A stretch of 64,000 bases of DNA from Extensimonas perlucida (lineage in GTDB: Bacteria > Pseudomonadota > Gammaproteobacteria > Burkholderiales > Burkholderiaceae_C). Position 1 is the first letter of the stretch. The number at the start of each line of letters is the position of its first letter. Below the pieces are notes generated by a model. It worked only from the letters and a program-made list of their open reading frames with translations, did no database searches and was not told the DNA's origin. The position numbers and the translations under genes were made by a program. Shown here in pieces: positions 54,168-64,000 of the stretch. The DNA lies in the NCBI RefSeq assembly GCF_007655255.1, contig NZ_VMYE01000001.1, positions 186,001-250,000 of the forward strand. Direction: 5' to 3'.

Positions 54168-55537
54168 AGAGGCGCTTGAACGAATCGGTTCAGCTCAAGC
54201 TGTCCTTCACCCTGTCGCTGGCCATCTTCGTGGTGGCCGTCGTGGCAGGTGTCTTTTCGTTCATGTCGGCGTTCGACGAGGCCCATGAGCTACAGGACGA
54301 TGTTTTGCGCCAGGTGGCGCAGCTTATGGATAGTCAGCATCTGTCGCCAGCCGCGCCGACCGCCGATACCCGGCCCAAGGATGCCGATGAAGAATCGCGC
54401 GTAATCGTCCAGCGCTTGGGGGAATCCAGTTCGTCTGCGGCAGGCGTGGATGCAGGTGGCACACTTTCCCTGCCGACGACACTGGCCGATGGGTTGCACA
54501 CGCTGGAGGTCAGCGGTCAGGCCTTTCGCGTACTGGTCAAGACGACGGCTGCCGGCGAACGCATTGCCGTGGCGCAGGAAGCAGGCTTTCGCAATGAGAT
54601 CGCCCGTGATGGGGCGTTGCGCACGGTGATGCCATTCCTGGTTCTTATGCCAATGCTGTTGCTGATCGTCGCTGACCTGGTGCGCAAGATGTTCCGGCCC
54701 ATTGCGGCGCTCTCCAAGGAAATTGACCTGCGCGCCGAGCAGGAACTGCACCCCATCGAAGACCGCCGCCTGCCAATCGAGGTGCGCCCGTTCGCCGTGG
54801 CCATCAACCGTCTGCTCGCCCGGGTTGGTCAGTCGATGGAATCTCAGCGCCGCTTTGTGGCGGATGCCGCGCACGAGTTGCGCTCGCCGCTGACCGCCCT
54901 TTCGCTGCAAGCGGAACGGCTGGCAGAAACGGAAATGTCCGGCCAGGCACGCGAACGGCTGATAGTGCTGCGCCAAGGGATAGCGCGCAGCCGCAGCCTG
55001 CTGGATCAGCTCCTGACCTTGGCCAGGGCGCAGTCGGCTAGCGACTTGCCGAAGTCGTCGGTATCCATTCAGAGCATCTATCGCCGCGTGCTGGAAGACA
55101 GCATGCCGCTGGCCGAGGCCAAGCAGATTGACATCGGTGTCGAAGGCACGCAGGACGCAGAAGTCTGGGCGAGCGAGTTGGACATGATCACCGTGATCAA
55201 GAATTTGGTCGATAACGCCATCCGCTACACGCCAGAAGGGGGGCGTGTGGACCTTTCCGTGGTTGTATCGAACGGGAAGGCAGAGCTGCGTATTCAGGAC
55301 AACGGGCCCGGTATTCCGCTGGCCGAACGGAACCGGGTTTTTGATCCCTTCTATCGCACGCTGGGCAGCGAGCAGATGGGCTCTGGACTTGGACTTTCCA
55401 TCGTCCAAACGATTGCCAGTCGCATGGGTGCGGAAATTCAACTCGACTTCACGGACGATGCAAATCAACGCGGCGCAAAAGTCACCGTCTTCATTCCACT
55501 CAAAGTCCGACAGGCTGCTAGCACCTCACATTCCTAG
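54143..55537 (+). CDS. Sensor histidine kinase (QseC-like), C-terminus supplied by a repeat
   Basis: A 464-residue kinase with two membrane helices (about 20-42 and 155-177) bounding a periplasmic sensor loop. The H box is [16 protein letters not shown] near residue 244, and N, G1 and G2 boxes are [23 protein letters not shown] and [10 protein letters not shown]. The last residues after VTVFIPLK ([10 protein letters not shown]) are partly encoded by a detached end of the palindromic element found in pdxA and tsaD (55501-55521). Catalytic motifs are all upstream of this. It forms a pair with the preceding regulator. Confidence 0.93.
   Translation: MDGFKKGLKRRLNESVQLKLSFTLSLAIFVVAVVAGVFSFMSAFDEAHELQDDVLRQVAQLMDSQHLSPAAPTADTRPKDADEESRVIVQRLGESSSSAAGVDAGGTLSLPTTLADGLHTLEVSGQAFRVLVKTTAAGERIAVAQEAGFRNEIARDGALRTVMPFLVLMPMLLLIVADLVRKMFRPIAALSKEIDLRAEQELHPIEDRRLPIEVRPFAVAINRLLARVGQSMESQRRFVADAAHELRSPLTALSLQAERLAETEMSGQARERLIVLRQGIARSRSLLDQLLTLARAQSASDLPKSSVSIQSIYRRVLEDSMPLAEAKQIDIGVEGTQDAEVWASELDMITVIKNLVDNAIRYTPEGGRVDLSVVVSNGKAELRIQDNGPGIPLAERNRVFDPFYRTLGSEQMGSGLGLSIVQTIASRMGAEIQLDFTDDANQRGAKVTVFIPLKVRQAASTSHS
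55501..55521 (-). mobile_element. Detached terminal repeat of the palindromic element
   Basis: CAAAGTCCGACAGGCTGCTA plus G is identical to the right end of the element in pdxA (6814-6834). No matching left end is seen between here and 50.2 kb. It lies 95 bp before the complete copy in tsaD and overlaps the end of the kinase gene, which runs through it in frame. Confidence 0.8.
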
Positions 55538-55571
55538 GCACCCCCAGGCCGAGCCCTACACTCACGCCCCT

Positions 55572-56825
55572 ATGAGCGCCCCCCTTAGCCTGCCCTCCGC
55601 CCTGCCCGCCGACGCCCTAGGAGCCTGCCGGGCTTTGGGCGTCGATAGCGAGAATGCGCCCCAGCGAGGCCAGTTTTTGCCGGATTCGCAGCCCCATAGC
55701 GGCACTATGGGGCAAGAAGACGGTAAAAAATGGGCCGCTGCGGCGCATTCGCAGCCGACGATCCCAAAGTCCGACAGGCTCCTAGTGCTTGGCATAGAGA
55801 CCTCCTGCGACGAAACCGGCGTGGCGCTGGTGCGCTGCCAGCCTGGCGGTGGCGTGCCGGCCTTGCTGGCGCACGCGCTGCACAGCCAGATCGCCATGCA
55901 CCAGGCCTACGGCGGCGTGGTGCCAGAGCTTGCGAGCCGCGACCACATCCGCCGTGTGCTGCCGCTGACCGAGGAGGTGCTCGCGCAGGCGGGCGTGCCG
56001 CTGGCGGCCGTGGACGTGGTGGCCTATACGCGCGGGCCGGGGCTGGCTGGGGCGCTGCTGGTGGGCGCGGGCGTGGCTTGCGCGCTGGCGGCGGCGCTGG
56101 GGCGGCCGGTGCTGGGCGTGCACCACCTCGAGGGGCATTTGCTCTCGCCATTTTTGAGCGCCGACCCGCCCGAGTTTCCGTTCGTCGCGCTGCTCGTGTC
56201 GGGCGGGCACACGCAGCTCATGCGCGTCGATGGCGTGGGGCGCTACACGCTGCTGGGCGAAACCATAGACGACGCGGCCGGCGAGGCCTTCGACAAGTCG
56301 GCCAAGCTGCTGGGCCTGGGCTACCCGGGTGGGCCGGCGCTCTCGCTGCTGGCGCAGCAGGGCGACGCCAAGGCCTTTGCGCTGCCGCGCCCGCTGCTGC
56401 ACAGCGGCAACCTCGATTTTTCGTTTGCCGGGCTCAAGACCGCGGTGCTCACGCAGGCGAAGAAGCTCGGTGATGCATTGGAGGCGCGCAAAGCCGACCT
56501 GGCCGCGAGCACCGAGGCCGCGATCGTCGATGTGCTCGTGCACAAGACGCTGGCCGCATTGCATGCGACGGGCCTCACGCGCGTGGTGGTGGCCGGCGGC
56601 GTGGGCGCGAACCGGCGCCTGCGTGCGCAGCTCGACGCCGCCTGCGCGGCGCGCCGCGTGCGCGTGCACTACCCCGAGCTGCACCTGTGCACCGACAACG
56701 GCGCCATGATCGCGCTGGCCGCGGCCATGCGCCTGCAGGCGGGCCGGCAGCAGGCCAGCACCGACTATGCCTTCGACGTCAAACCGCGCTGGCCACTCGA
56801 TGCGCTGGAGGCGGAAAATCCATAA
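55572..56825 (+). CDS. tsaD: tRNA N6-adenosine threonylcarbamoyltransferase TsaD with a 55-residue repeat-encoded insert
   Basis: TsaD transfers the threonylcarbamoyl group to A37 of tRNAs reading ANN codons and is essential in most bacteria. Motifs are [32 protein letters not shown], the metal-binding HHLEGH and [11 protein letters not shown]. From ATG 55572 the protein is 417 residues, with residues 17-71 encoded by the palindrome at 55617-55785. Without it the N-terminus reads [20 protein letters not shown]. An in-frame ATG inside the element (55707) could give a shorter protein starting MGQEDGKKW. The conserved core begins straight after the insert. Confidence 0.94.
   Translation: MSAPLSLPSALPADALGACRALGVDSENAPQRGQFLPDSQPHSGTMGQEDGKKWAAAAHSQPTIPKSDRLLVLGIETSCDETGVALVRCQPGGGVPALLAHALHSQIAMHQAYGGVVPELASRDHIRRVLPLTEEVLAQAGVPLAAVDVVAYTRGPGLAGALLVGAGVACALAAALGRPVLGVHHLEGHLLSPFLSADPPEFPFVALLVSGGHTQLMRVDGVGRYTLLGETIDDAAGEAFDKSAKLLGLGYPGGPALSLLAQQGDAKAFALPRPLLHSGNLDFSFAGLKTAVLTQAKKLGDALEARKADLAASTEAAIVDVLVHKTLAALHATGLTRVVVAGGVGANRRLRAQLDAACAARRVRVHYPELHLCTDNGAMIALAAAMRLQAGRQQASTDYAFDVKPRWPLDALEAENP
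55617..55785 (+). mobile_element. In-frame palindromic insertion element, copy B (5' part of tsaD)
   Basis: This copy is also 169 bp between CTAG ends and matches copy A at most positions, including the central CCCCATAG/CTATGGGG. The left end has two changes (AGCCTGCCGGGCTTTGG), while the right end keeps AAAGTCCGACAGGCT. It lies in the same orientation relative to the host gene as copy A and in the same frame, giving [20 protein letters not shown] and so on. Net gain is again 165 bp if CTAG is a target duplication. Confidence 0.9.
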
Positions 56826-56832
56826 AAATCGG

Positions 56833-56876
56833 TCTCTTTTTGATAGCTTCTTGTGCTTGATGGTAAGGCGCAATTG
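56833..56876. repeat. Short dispersed palindromic repeat
   Basis: TTGATAGCTTCTTGTGCTTGATGGTAAGGCGC follows tsaD. It is a diverged member of the AGCTGCTTGCGCTT family. The rest of the 166-bp gap before the next gene shows nothing else I can name. Confidence 0.55.
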
Positions 56877-56991
56877 CTGAGTTTCATGCACATGATTTTG
56901 CTATCGAATCAAGAGTCTTCTGGCGGGCGTCTTTACCGCGGGTTCACCACAAGGGTCCAGAGGCGATAAATTTGCCCGCCACAATCGCCCC

Positions 56992-58539
56992 ATGCACAGC
57001 ACATCGACCCGCACATCGACTTTGCCCGCGCGCAGCAGGGCAGGCGCGCGCGCCCAGGCCCTCTGGCGGGCGGCGTTTGGCGCGGGCCTGCTGGGTCTGC
57101 TGGCGGGCTGCGCGCACTGGGTGCCGCCCGAGCAGCCCGTGCCCGCGGTGGCGCTGCCCGCAGCGTGGTCGGCGCCCGCGGTTGCCAGCGTAGATGCGAG
57201 CGTTGGCGGGCCAGCGCCGGGCGCCCCCGCACCTGCCTCACCCAACTCAGCCGATGCCGCCCGCCCCGCGCTGCTGCCCGGCAACGCGGCCGCGCTCGCG
57301 CAGTGGTGGCAGCGCTTTGGCGACGCGCAGCTCAGCACGCTGGTGCAGCAGGCTTTGCAGGCCAACCCCAGCGTGCGCAGCGCGCTCGCGGCCTTGCAGC
57401 AGGCGCGTGCGCAGGTCGATGTGCAGGCCGCGGCGCTGCGCCCGAGTTTGAACGCCTCGGCTTCGGCGCAGCGCAGCCGTGCTGCGGGCAATACGAGCAA
57501 CCAGTTTCAGGCCGGCTTCGACGCAAGCTGGGAGCCCGACCTGTTTGGCCGCCTGGGCAGCGCGCTGCAGGCGAGCGAGGCCGACGCGCGCGCCGCCGAA
57601 GCCAACCTGGGCGCCGTGCAGGTGGCGCTCGCGGCCGAGGTGGCGGTCAACTACATCGACCTGCGCGGACTGCAGCAGCGCCTGGCGATCGCGCGCAGCA
57701 ACCTGTTGACGCAGCGCCAGACGCTGCAGCTGACCGAATGGCGCATGCAGGCGGGCCTGACCACCTCACAGGTGGTGGAGCAGGCGCGCACCGTGGCCGA
57801 GCAGACGGCGGCGATGATCCCGGCGCTGCAGGCGAGCCTGGACCAGTCGCGCCACAGCCTCGCGGTGCTCACCGGGCAGGCGCCCGCGGCGCTCGATGCG
57901 CTGCTGGCCGCGCCGGCCGCCGTGCCGGCGCCGAGCGCCGACCTGGCGCTCGAAATCCCCGCCGTGGTGCTGCGCCAGCGCCCCGACGTGCACGCCGCCG
58001 AGCAGCGCATCGCCGCGGCGCTCGCACGCGTGCTGCAGGCCGACGCGGCGCGCTATCCGCGCTTCAACATCGCCGGCTCGCTGGGGCTGAGCGCGCTCAC
58101 GTTCGGCGCGCTGGACACGGGCGAAGCCGTGACGCGCGGCCTGCTTGCGAGCGTCACGGCGCCCATCTTCGACGGCGGCGCCGCGCGCGCGCAGGTGCGC
58201 GTGCAGGAGGCCGTGCTCGCGCAGGCGCGCAGCGACTACGAGGCCGCCGTGCTCACCGCGCTGCAGGACGTGGAAGACGCGCTCGCGGCGCTGCGCAACG
58301 AGCGCCTGCGCCTGACGCATCTGCAGACCGCCGCCGAGGCCGCAGGCAACGCTGCGCTGCTGGCCGAGCAGAACTACCGCAGCGGCCGCATCGACTTCCA
58401 GACCTTGCTCGACACCCAGCGCACCCTGCTCACGGCGCAGGACAACGTCGCGAGCAGCGTGGCCAGCGTCGCGGCTGACCATGTACGCCTTTACAAAGCG
58501 CTGGGCGGCGGCTGGACGAACGCCTCTGCGCCGCAATGA
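56992..58539 (+). CDS. Outer-membrane efflux lipoprotein (NodT/OprM-type)
   Basis: A 515-residue TolC-like outer-membrane channel. The N-terminus has a lipobox LGLLAGC near residue 45 after an Ala/Arg-rich lead. Two duplicated coiled-coil OEP domains follow (PSVRSALAALQQARAQVDVQ; DYEAAVLTALQDVEDALAAL). RQRPDVHAAEQRIAAA is the family signature. A Pro/Ala-rich segment follows the lipidated cysteine. It is the first gene of a four-gene export operon. An earlier ATG choice would not change the lipobox. Confidence 0.92.
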   Translation: MHSTSTRTSTLPARSRAGARAQALWRAAFGAGLLGLLAGCAHWVPPEQPVPAVALPAAWSAPAVASVDASVGGPAPGAPAPASPNSADAARPALLPGNAAALAQWWQRFGDAQLSTLVQQALQANPSVRSALAALQQARAQVDVQAAALRPSLNASASAQRSRAAGNTSNQFQAGFDASWEPDLFGRLGSALQASEADARAAEANLGAVQVALAAEVAVNYIDLRGLQQRLAIARSNLLTQRQTLQLTEWRMQAGLTTSQVVEQARTVAEQTAAMIPALQASLDQSRHSLAVLTGQAPAALDALLAAPAAVPAPSADLALEIPAVVLRQRPDVHAAEQRIAAALARVLQADAARYPRFNIAGSLGLSALTFGALDTGEAVTRGLLASVTAPIFDGGAARAQVRVQEAVLAQARSDYEAAVLTALQDVEDALAALRNERLRLTHLQTAAEAAGNAALLAEQNYRSGRIDFQTLLDTQRTLLTAQDNVASSVASVAADHVRLYKALGGGWTNASAPQ

Positions 58540-58602
58540 GGCCCGGCCGCCTGTCCCGACCTAGTGCGCTCCATCTCCTGGTTTTTGTTTGTTGGCACCC
58601 CC

Positions 58603-60008
58603 ATGACATCTTCTGATTCTTCGGCTTCCCCGGCACCGGCTGCAGCGCCCGCGGCACAGACCCGGCCCGATGTGGCCGAGCTGAAAAAACTGCTCGGCGA
58701 CGGCCTGGTGCGCCGCTGGTGGCAGCGCCCTGGCGTTTGGCTGGGCCTGTTTGCGCTCGTGCTCGTGGCGGGCGGTGGCTACTATTGGCGTGTGCAGCAA
58801 AGCGCCAGCGCCGCGCCGAGCTACGTCACCGAAACGGTGCGCCGCGGCAACCTCACGCTCAGCGTGATGGCCAACGGTATCCTGCAGCCTACGCGCTCGG
58901 TGGCCATAGGCAGCGAACTCTCGGGCACGGTGCGCGACGTGTTCGTGGACGTGAACGACCGCGTGCAAAAGGGCCAGGTGCTGATCGTGCTCGACACCGC
59001 CAAGCTCGAAGCGCAGGTGCAGCGCTCGCGCGCCACGCTCGCCGCGGCGCAGGCCAGGCTTGCGCAGGCCGAGGCCACGACCAAAGAGGCCCAGGCAAAC
59101 TACGCGCGCCTGCAAGAGGTGGCGCGCCTGTCGGGCGGCAAGGTGCCCTCGGCGGCCGAGCTAGACACGGGCCTCGCGACGCTGGAGCGTGCACGCGCCG
59201 ACGAGGCCAGCGCGCGCGCCAGCGTGCAGGACGCGCGCGCGGCGCTTTCCACCGACGAGACCAACCTCGCCAAGGCCTCGATCCGCTCGCCCATAGACGG
59301 TGTGGTGCTCGCGCGCACGGTCGAGCCCGGCAACGCCGTGGCCGCGTCGCTGCAGGCCGTGACCTTGCTCACGCTCGCCGAAGACCTGAGGCACCTGCGC
59401 GTCTATGCCGACGTCGATGAGGCCGACGTGGGCGTGGTGCGCGTGGGGCAGCCGTCCAGCTTCACGGTCAGCGCCTACCCCACGCGGCGCTTTCCGGCCG
59501 AGGTCACGCGCGTGTCCTTCGGCTCGACCAAGACCGACAACGTGGTCACCTACACCACCTGGCTGGACGTGGACAACCACGACCTGGCCCTGCGCCCCGG
59601 CATGACGGCCACCGCGACCATCGTCGCCACCGAGCGCAAGGACGTGCTGCTGGTGCCCAACACGGCGCTGCGCTTCACGCCCACGCAGGCGGGCGGTGCG
59701 GTGGCAGGGGCTGGCGCGGCGTCCACGCCGGGCGCGACGCGGTCTGGTGGTTCGGGCGGCGGCATCATGGCGCAGCTCATGCCGCACATGCCGCGCAACG
59801 CGCGCAAGGCCGGCACCGTGGCCAAGGGCCCCGCGGCGCTTGCGCAGGGCGGCAACGAGCGCCAGCTGTGGCTGCTCAAGGACGGCCAGCCGCAGCCCGT
59901 GCGCGTGCAGGTGGGCATCAGCGACGGGCGCGTGACCGAAGTCAGCGGCGGTGGCCTGCAGCCCGGCATGGCCGTGATCGTCGATCAGCGCCGCGCCGGG
60001 GCCAAGCC

Positions 60009-60012
<4 letters not shown>
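58603..60012 (+). CDS. macA: Periplasmic adaptor (membrane fusion protein), MacA-like
   Basis: A 469-residue membrane fusion protein with one N-terminal membrane helix (VWLGLFALVLVAGGGYYW). A lipoyl/biotinyl-like segment (ELSGTVRDVFVDVNDRVQKGQVL), a long coiled-coil hairpin (about residues 130-225) and beta-barrel domains follow. A Gly/Ala/Ser-rich loop near residues 365-405 is an unusual addition. MacA proteins link an ABC permease of the MacB type to a TolC-type channel. The stop overlaps the next start by ATGA. ATG at 58603 excludes an unconserved lead. Confidence 0.9.
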
Positions 60013-60854
<842 letters not shown>

Positions 60855-60855
60855 G

Positions 60856-62064
<1,209 letters not shown>

Positions 62065-62079
62065 AAACGAAACAATAAA

Positions 62080-62316
62080 CCCAGATTGTCCATGAGGCGG
62101 TGCTGCGCACCTACGCGGGCGTTGGCGGGCGGCTCCCGGTCATTTTGGCCGCTGCAAGGAAACCCGTCATTGCGAGCCCCGCAGGGGCGCGGCAATCCAG
62201 TCCCGTCCATTGCAGCGTGCGCAGGCGCTGTGGCGACGGCCCCATGGATTGCCGCGGGCCTTCGGCCCTCGCAATGACGGGGAATGGCCATTCCCCGTCC
62301 TAATGAACAATCTGGG
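62080..62316 (-). mobile_element. ~237-bp inverted-repeat element (MITE-like), copy 2, with target duplication
   Basis: This is the reverse complement of the element at 4790-5025. It starts CCCAGATTGTCCATGAGG and ends AATGAACAATCTGGG. ATAAA stands on both sides (62075-62079 and 62317-62321), consistent with a 5-bp target duplication. The inner pair CGTCATTGCGAGCCCCG and GGCCCTCGCAATGACGG is present. The element fills the convergent gap between the exporter operon and the EF-hand gene. Confidence 0.85.
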
Positions 62317-62324
62317 ATAAAGGC

Positions 62325-62726
62325 TTACGGCTGCGCGCCGCGTGCGAATTCGGCGCGTGAGAGCATGCCGTTGCGGTCTGCATCGAGCGCCTGGAAGCGC
62401 TGGCCGATCGCGGGCAGCGTGGCGGCCTCTTGCGGGTTCAGCTGGCCATCCTGGTTGGCGTCGGCGCGCTCGAAAGCCTCGTCCACGGCATCGGTCTGGC
62501 CACTGGCCTGGCCGTCCGTGGGGGCGCCGGTCTGGCTGCTCTCGGGCTTGGCGGCCTGTGCATTCGCGCGTGGCGTCGATTTTTCCGATGCTCCCGATGG
62601 CCCCCACTGTGGTGCGGGCGCGTTGCCCTGCGCCTGCGCCGCACCCAGGCCGCCCAGGGTCAGGGCTGCAAAAAGCATCACGCTGCGCGTCTCGAACGGG
62701 AAAAGGCATCGTTGCTGTGCTTTCAT
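62325..62726 (-). CDS. Small exported EF-hand protein
   Basis: A 133-residue protein with an N-terminal signal (SVMLFAALTLGGLGAAQAQG after a short charged lead). Two EF-hand loops are visible, DANQDGQLNPQE near residue 88 and DADRNGMLSRAE near residue 115, so calcium binding in the periplasm is likely. ATG at 62726 was chosen since earlier frame sequence is unconserved-looking. It has no obvious partner gene, and the stop lies 4 bp from the MITE duplication. Confidence 0.82.
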   Translation of the reverse strand: MKAQQRCLFPFETRSVMLFAALTLGGLGAAQAQGNAPAPQWGPSGASEKSTPRANAQAAKPESSQTGAPTDGQASGQTDAVDEAFERADANQDGQLNPQEAATLPAIGQRFQALDADRNGMLSRAEFARGAQP

Positions 62727-62865
62727 GAAAGCTCCTTTCAAGCAAGTGGTTGAACGAGGCTTCATTGCACCGCAGCAAGGCGGCCAGGGCCAGCAATCTT
62801 TCCTGCTGTTGCCCGAGTCCACATTTTTCTGCCTTGTGTAACATCGGGGGCAGGCGTCCTTTGCT

Positions 62866-62915
62866 TATGTTTTCATAGCTGCTTGCGCTGGATACATCAG
62901 CGCAAAGTGGCAAAA
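62866..62915. repeat. Short dispersed palindromic repeat
   Basis: TTCATAGCTGCTTGCGCTGGATACATCAGCGCAAAGTGGC contains the AGCTGCTTGCGCT core with GCGCTGGATACATCAGCGC as its inverted pair. It lies between the EF-hand and EamA genes, in the divergent gap. Confidence 0.7.
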
Positions 62916-62987
62916 ACATTGATAAGCTCGCGCAGCGAGCCGTGCGCAAGGTGCGCGGGTCGCGCGCCACTCCGAGAGGAAATCCGC

Positions 62988-63983
62988 ATGCACCGTCCTG
63001 CAATTCCCGGCGTCGCTTCTGTCGCCACTCCTGCAGCTGCGCCGCCCCCGGTTTCGCTACTGCGCTTCGCGCTGATGGGGACGCTGTTCAGCTTCGTGTG
63101 GAGCTCGGCCTTCATCGCGGGCAAGGTTGGCATGGCAGCGAGTGGGCCTTTGACTTTGCTGAGCCTGCGCTTTTTGCTCGCGGGGCTGCTGGTGTGGCCG
63201 ATCTCCAGTGTGCGCGGTGATGTGCGCGGTGGCGTGCCCGGTGGTGCGCATGGTGTCGGCGCCGTGGGGCAGCCCGAACATGCACGCAAAGCGCAGCAAC
63301 GGCGCGATGGGCTCGTGGCGCCGCTTGCGGGCTTGCTCAACAATGCCGTCTATCTGGGCCTGGCCTTCGTGGGCATGCGCACGGTGCCCGCGGGGCTCAC
63401 CACCATTCTCGTGAGCACCAGCCCATTGATGACCTCGGCGCTCGCGGCGCTGGCGCTGCGCGAGCGGCTCGGCTGGCGCGCCGCCGCGGGGCTCGCTGCG
63501 GGCTTTGCGGGCGTGGTGTGGATCATGCGCGCACGGGCGCTCTCGGGGGCTGCCGACCTGCACGGCGTGGCGCTGATCCTGCTGGGCACGGTGGCCTTGT
63601 CGGTTTCGACCTTGCTGTACCGGCAGATCGCGGGCCGGCTCGATCCGTGGCGCATCGCGCTGATCCAGCTGCCCGTGAGCGGCCTCGTGCTGCTGCCGCT
63701 CGCCTGGTGGCGCGAGGGGCTGGCCGTGCTGCCGGGCGCGGCATTTTTCGGCAGCCTGCTGTACCTCGCGGTGGTGGTGTCGATCGGCACCACCTTGATG
63801 CTGCTGTGGCTGGTGCGCCATGGCGGCGCTGCCCGCGCGAGCAGCTTCCACTTGCTGAACCCGCTGTTCGGCACCTTGCTCGCAGTGCTGCTGCTCGGCG
63901 AACGCATCCCCCTGTCTGACCTGCTCGGCGCGCTGCCCATCATGGCCGGGCTGGGTCTGGTGCTGCGGCCACGGCGGGCGTGA
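62988..63983 (+). CDS. EamA/DMT-family transporter
   Basis: A 331-residue drug/metabolite transporter with about ten membrane helices and two EamA halves (LMGTLFSFVWSSAFIAGKVG; LHGVALILLGTVALSVSTLL). An insert of about 40 hydrophilic residues (VRGGVPGGAHGVGAVGQPEHARKAQQRRDG) lies between helices 2 and 3 and is unusual for the family. GAGAGGA precedes the ATG at 62988. Substrate unknown; family members export amino acids, sugars or metabolites. Confidence 0.88.
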   Translation: MHRPAIPGVASVATPAAAPPPVSLLRFALMGTLFSFVWSSAFIAGKVGMAASGPLTLLSLRFLLAGLLVWPISSVRGDVRGGVPGGAHGVGAVGQPEHARKAQQRRDGLVAPLAGLLNNAVYLGLAFVGMRTVPAGLTTILVSTSPLMTSALAALALRERLGWRAAAGLAAGFAGVVWIMRARALSGAADLHGVALILLGTVALSVSTLLYRQIAGRLDPWRIALIQLPVSGLVLLPLAWWREGLAVLPGAAFFGSLLYLAVVVSIGTTLMLLWLVRHGGAARASSFHLLNPLFGTLLAVLLLGERIPLSDLLGALPIMAGLGLVLRPRRA

Positions 63984-64000
63984 AGCGTCGCAGCGAATAC

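Overview
The window looks like chromosome of a GC-rich betaproteobacterium of the order Burkholderiales, most likely family Comamonadaceae. The evidence is the gene sets hemA-prfA-prmC, petABC-sspA-sspB, bamC-dapA and cobA-ybiB-nasA-nirD-nirB-nrt, together with a short dispersed palindrome (core AGCTGCTTGCGCTT) of a kind I associate with that family. This placement rests on protein resemblance and gene order; no 16S gene is present. Coding density is high and strand switches are frequent.

Layout. 1-7.4 kb: end of a GGDEF-EAL protein, then prmC, prfA and hemA on the minus strand, a small membrane protein, a Nif3-family protein and pdxA. 7.4-12.3 kb: mscL, the cytochrome bc1 operon petABC, sspA, sspB and tRNA-Thr. 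12.3-20.1 kb: DUF721 protein, DEAD-box helicase, oligoribonuclease, M48 protease, rsgA and pabB/pabC. 20.1-31.7 kb: a catabolic and uptake block with a DUF169 protein, BadH-like and BadI-like enzymes of alicyclic acid degradation, a TetR regulator, and a branched-chain-type ABC importer with two tandem binding proteins and an acyl-CoA ligase. 31.9-38.4 kb: NlpC/P60 hydrolase, SlyD-like PPIase, JmjC-type hydroxylase, small lipoprotein, bamC, dapA and a sirtuin. 38.4-50.1 kb: a complete nitrate assimilation unit (cobA, ybiB, nasA, nirD, nirB, nrtDBA) behind a sigma-54-type promoter and a two-hairpin ANTAR leader with a terminator, next to the gene for the ANTAR regulator. 50.4-55.5 kb: an uncharacterised envelope module (PepSY protein, PAP2 phosphatase, two related multi-pass membrane proteins, a lipoprotein, and a response regulator with its histidine kinase). 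55.6-64 kb: tsaD, a tripartite MacAB/OMF-type exporter, an EF-hand protein and an EamA transporter.

The most unusual feature is a 169-bp imperfect palindrome bounded by CTAG. It sits inside pdxA (6666-6834) and near the 5' end of tsaD (55617-55785). In both genes it adds a net 165 bp in the same reading frame, so each protein carries almost the same 55-residue insert. A detached terminal repeat of the same element supplies the last codons of the histidine kinase gene at 55501-55521. This resembles the behaviour of Rickettsia palindromic elements. A second family is a ~236-bp inverted-repeat element (4790-5025 and, inverted, 62080-62316 with an ATAAA duplication, plus a shortened copy at 50177-50300). 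A third is a ~45-bp palindrome scattered between genes.

How the genes fit together: NrtABD-type import delivers nitrate, NasA reduces it to nitrite, and NirBD reduces nitrite to ammonium. CobA starts the siroheme needed by NirB. Expression is predicted to need nitrogen limitation (sigma-54/NtrC) and a nitrate signal (NasT-type antitermination). In the 20-31 kb block the ABC importer and CoA ligase would bring in and activate an organic acid, and the BadH/BadI pair would oxidise and hydrolyse its alicyclic ring.
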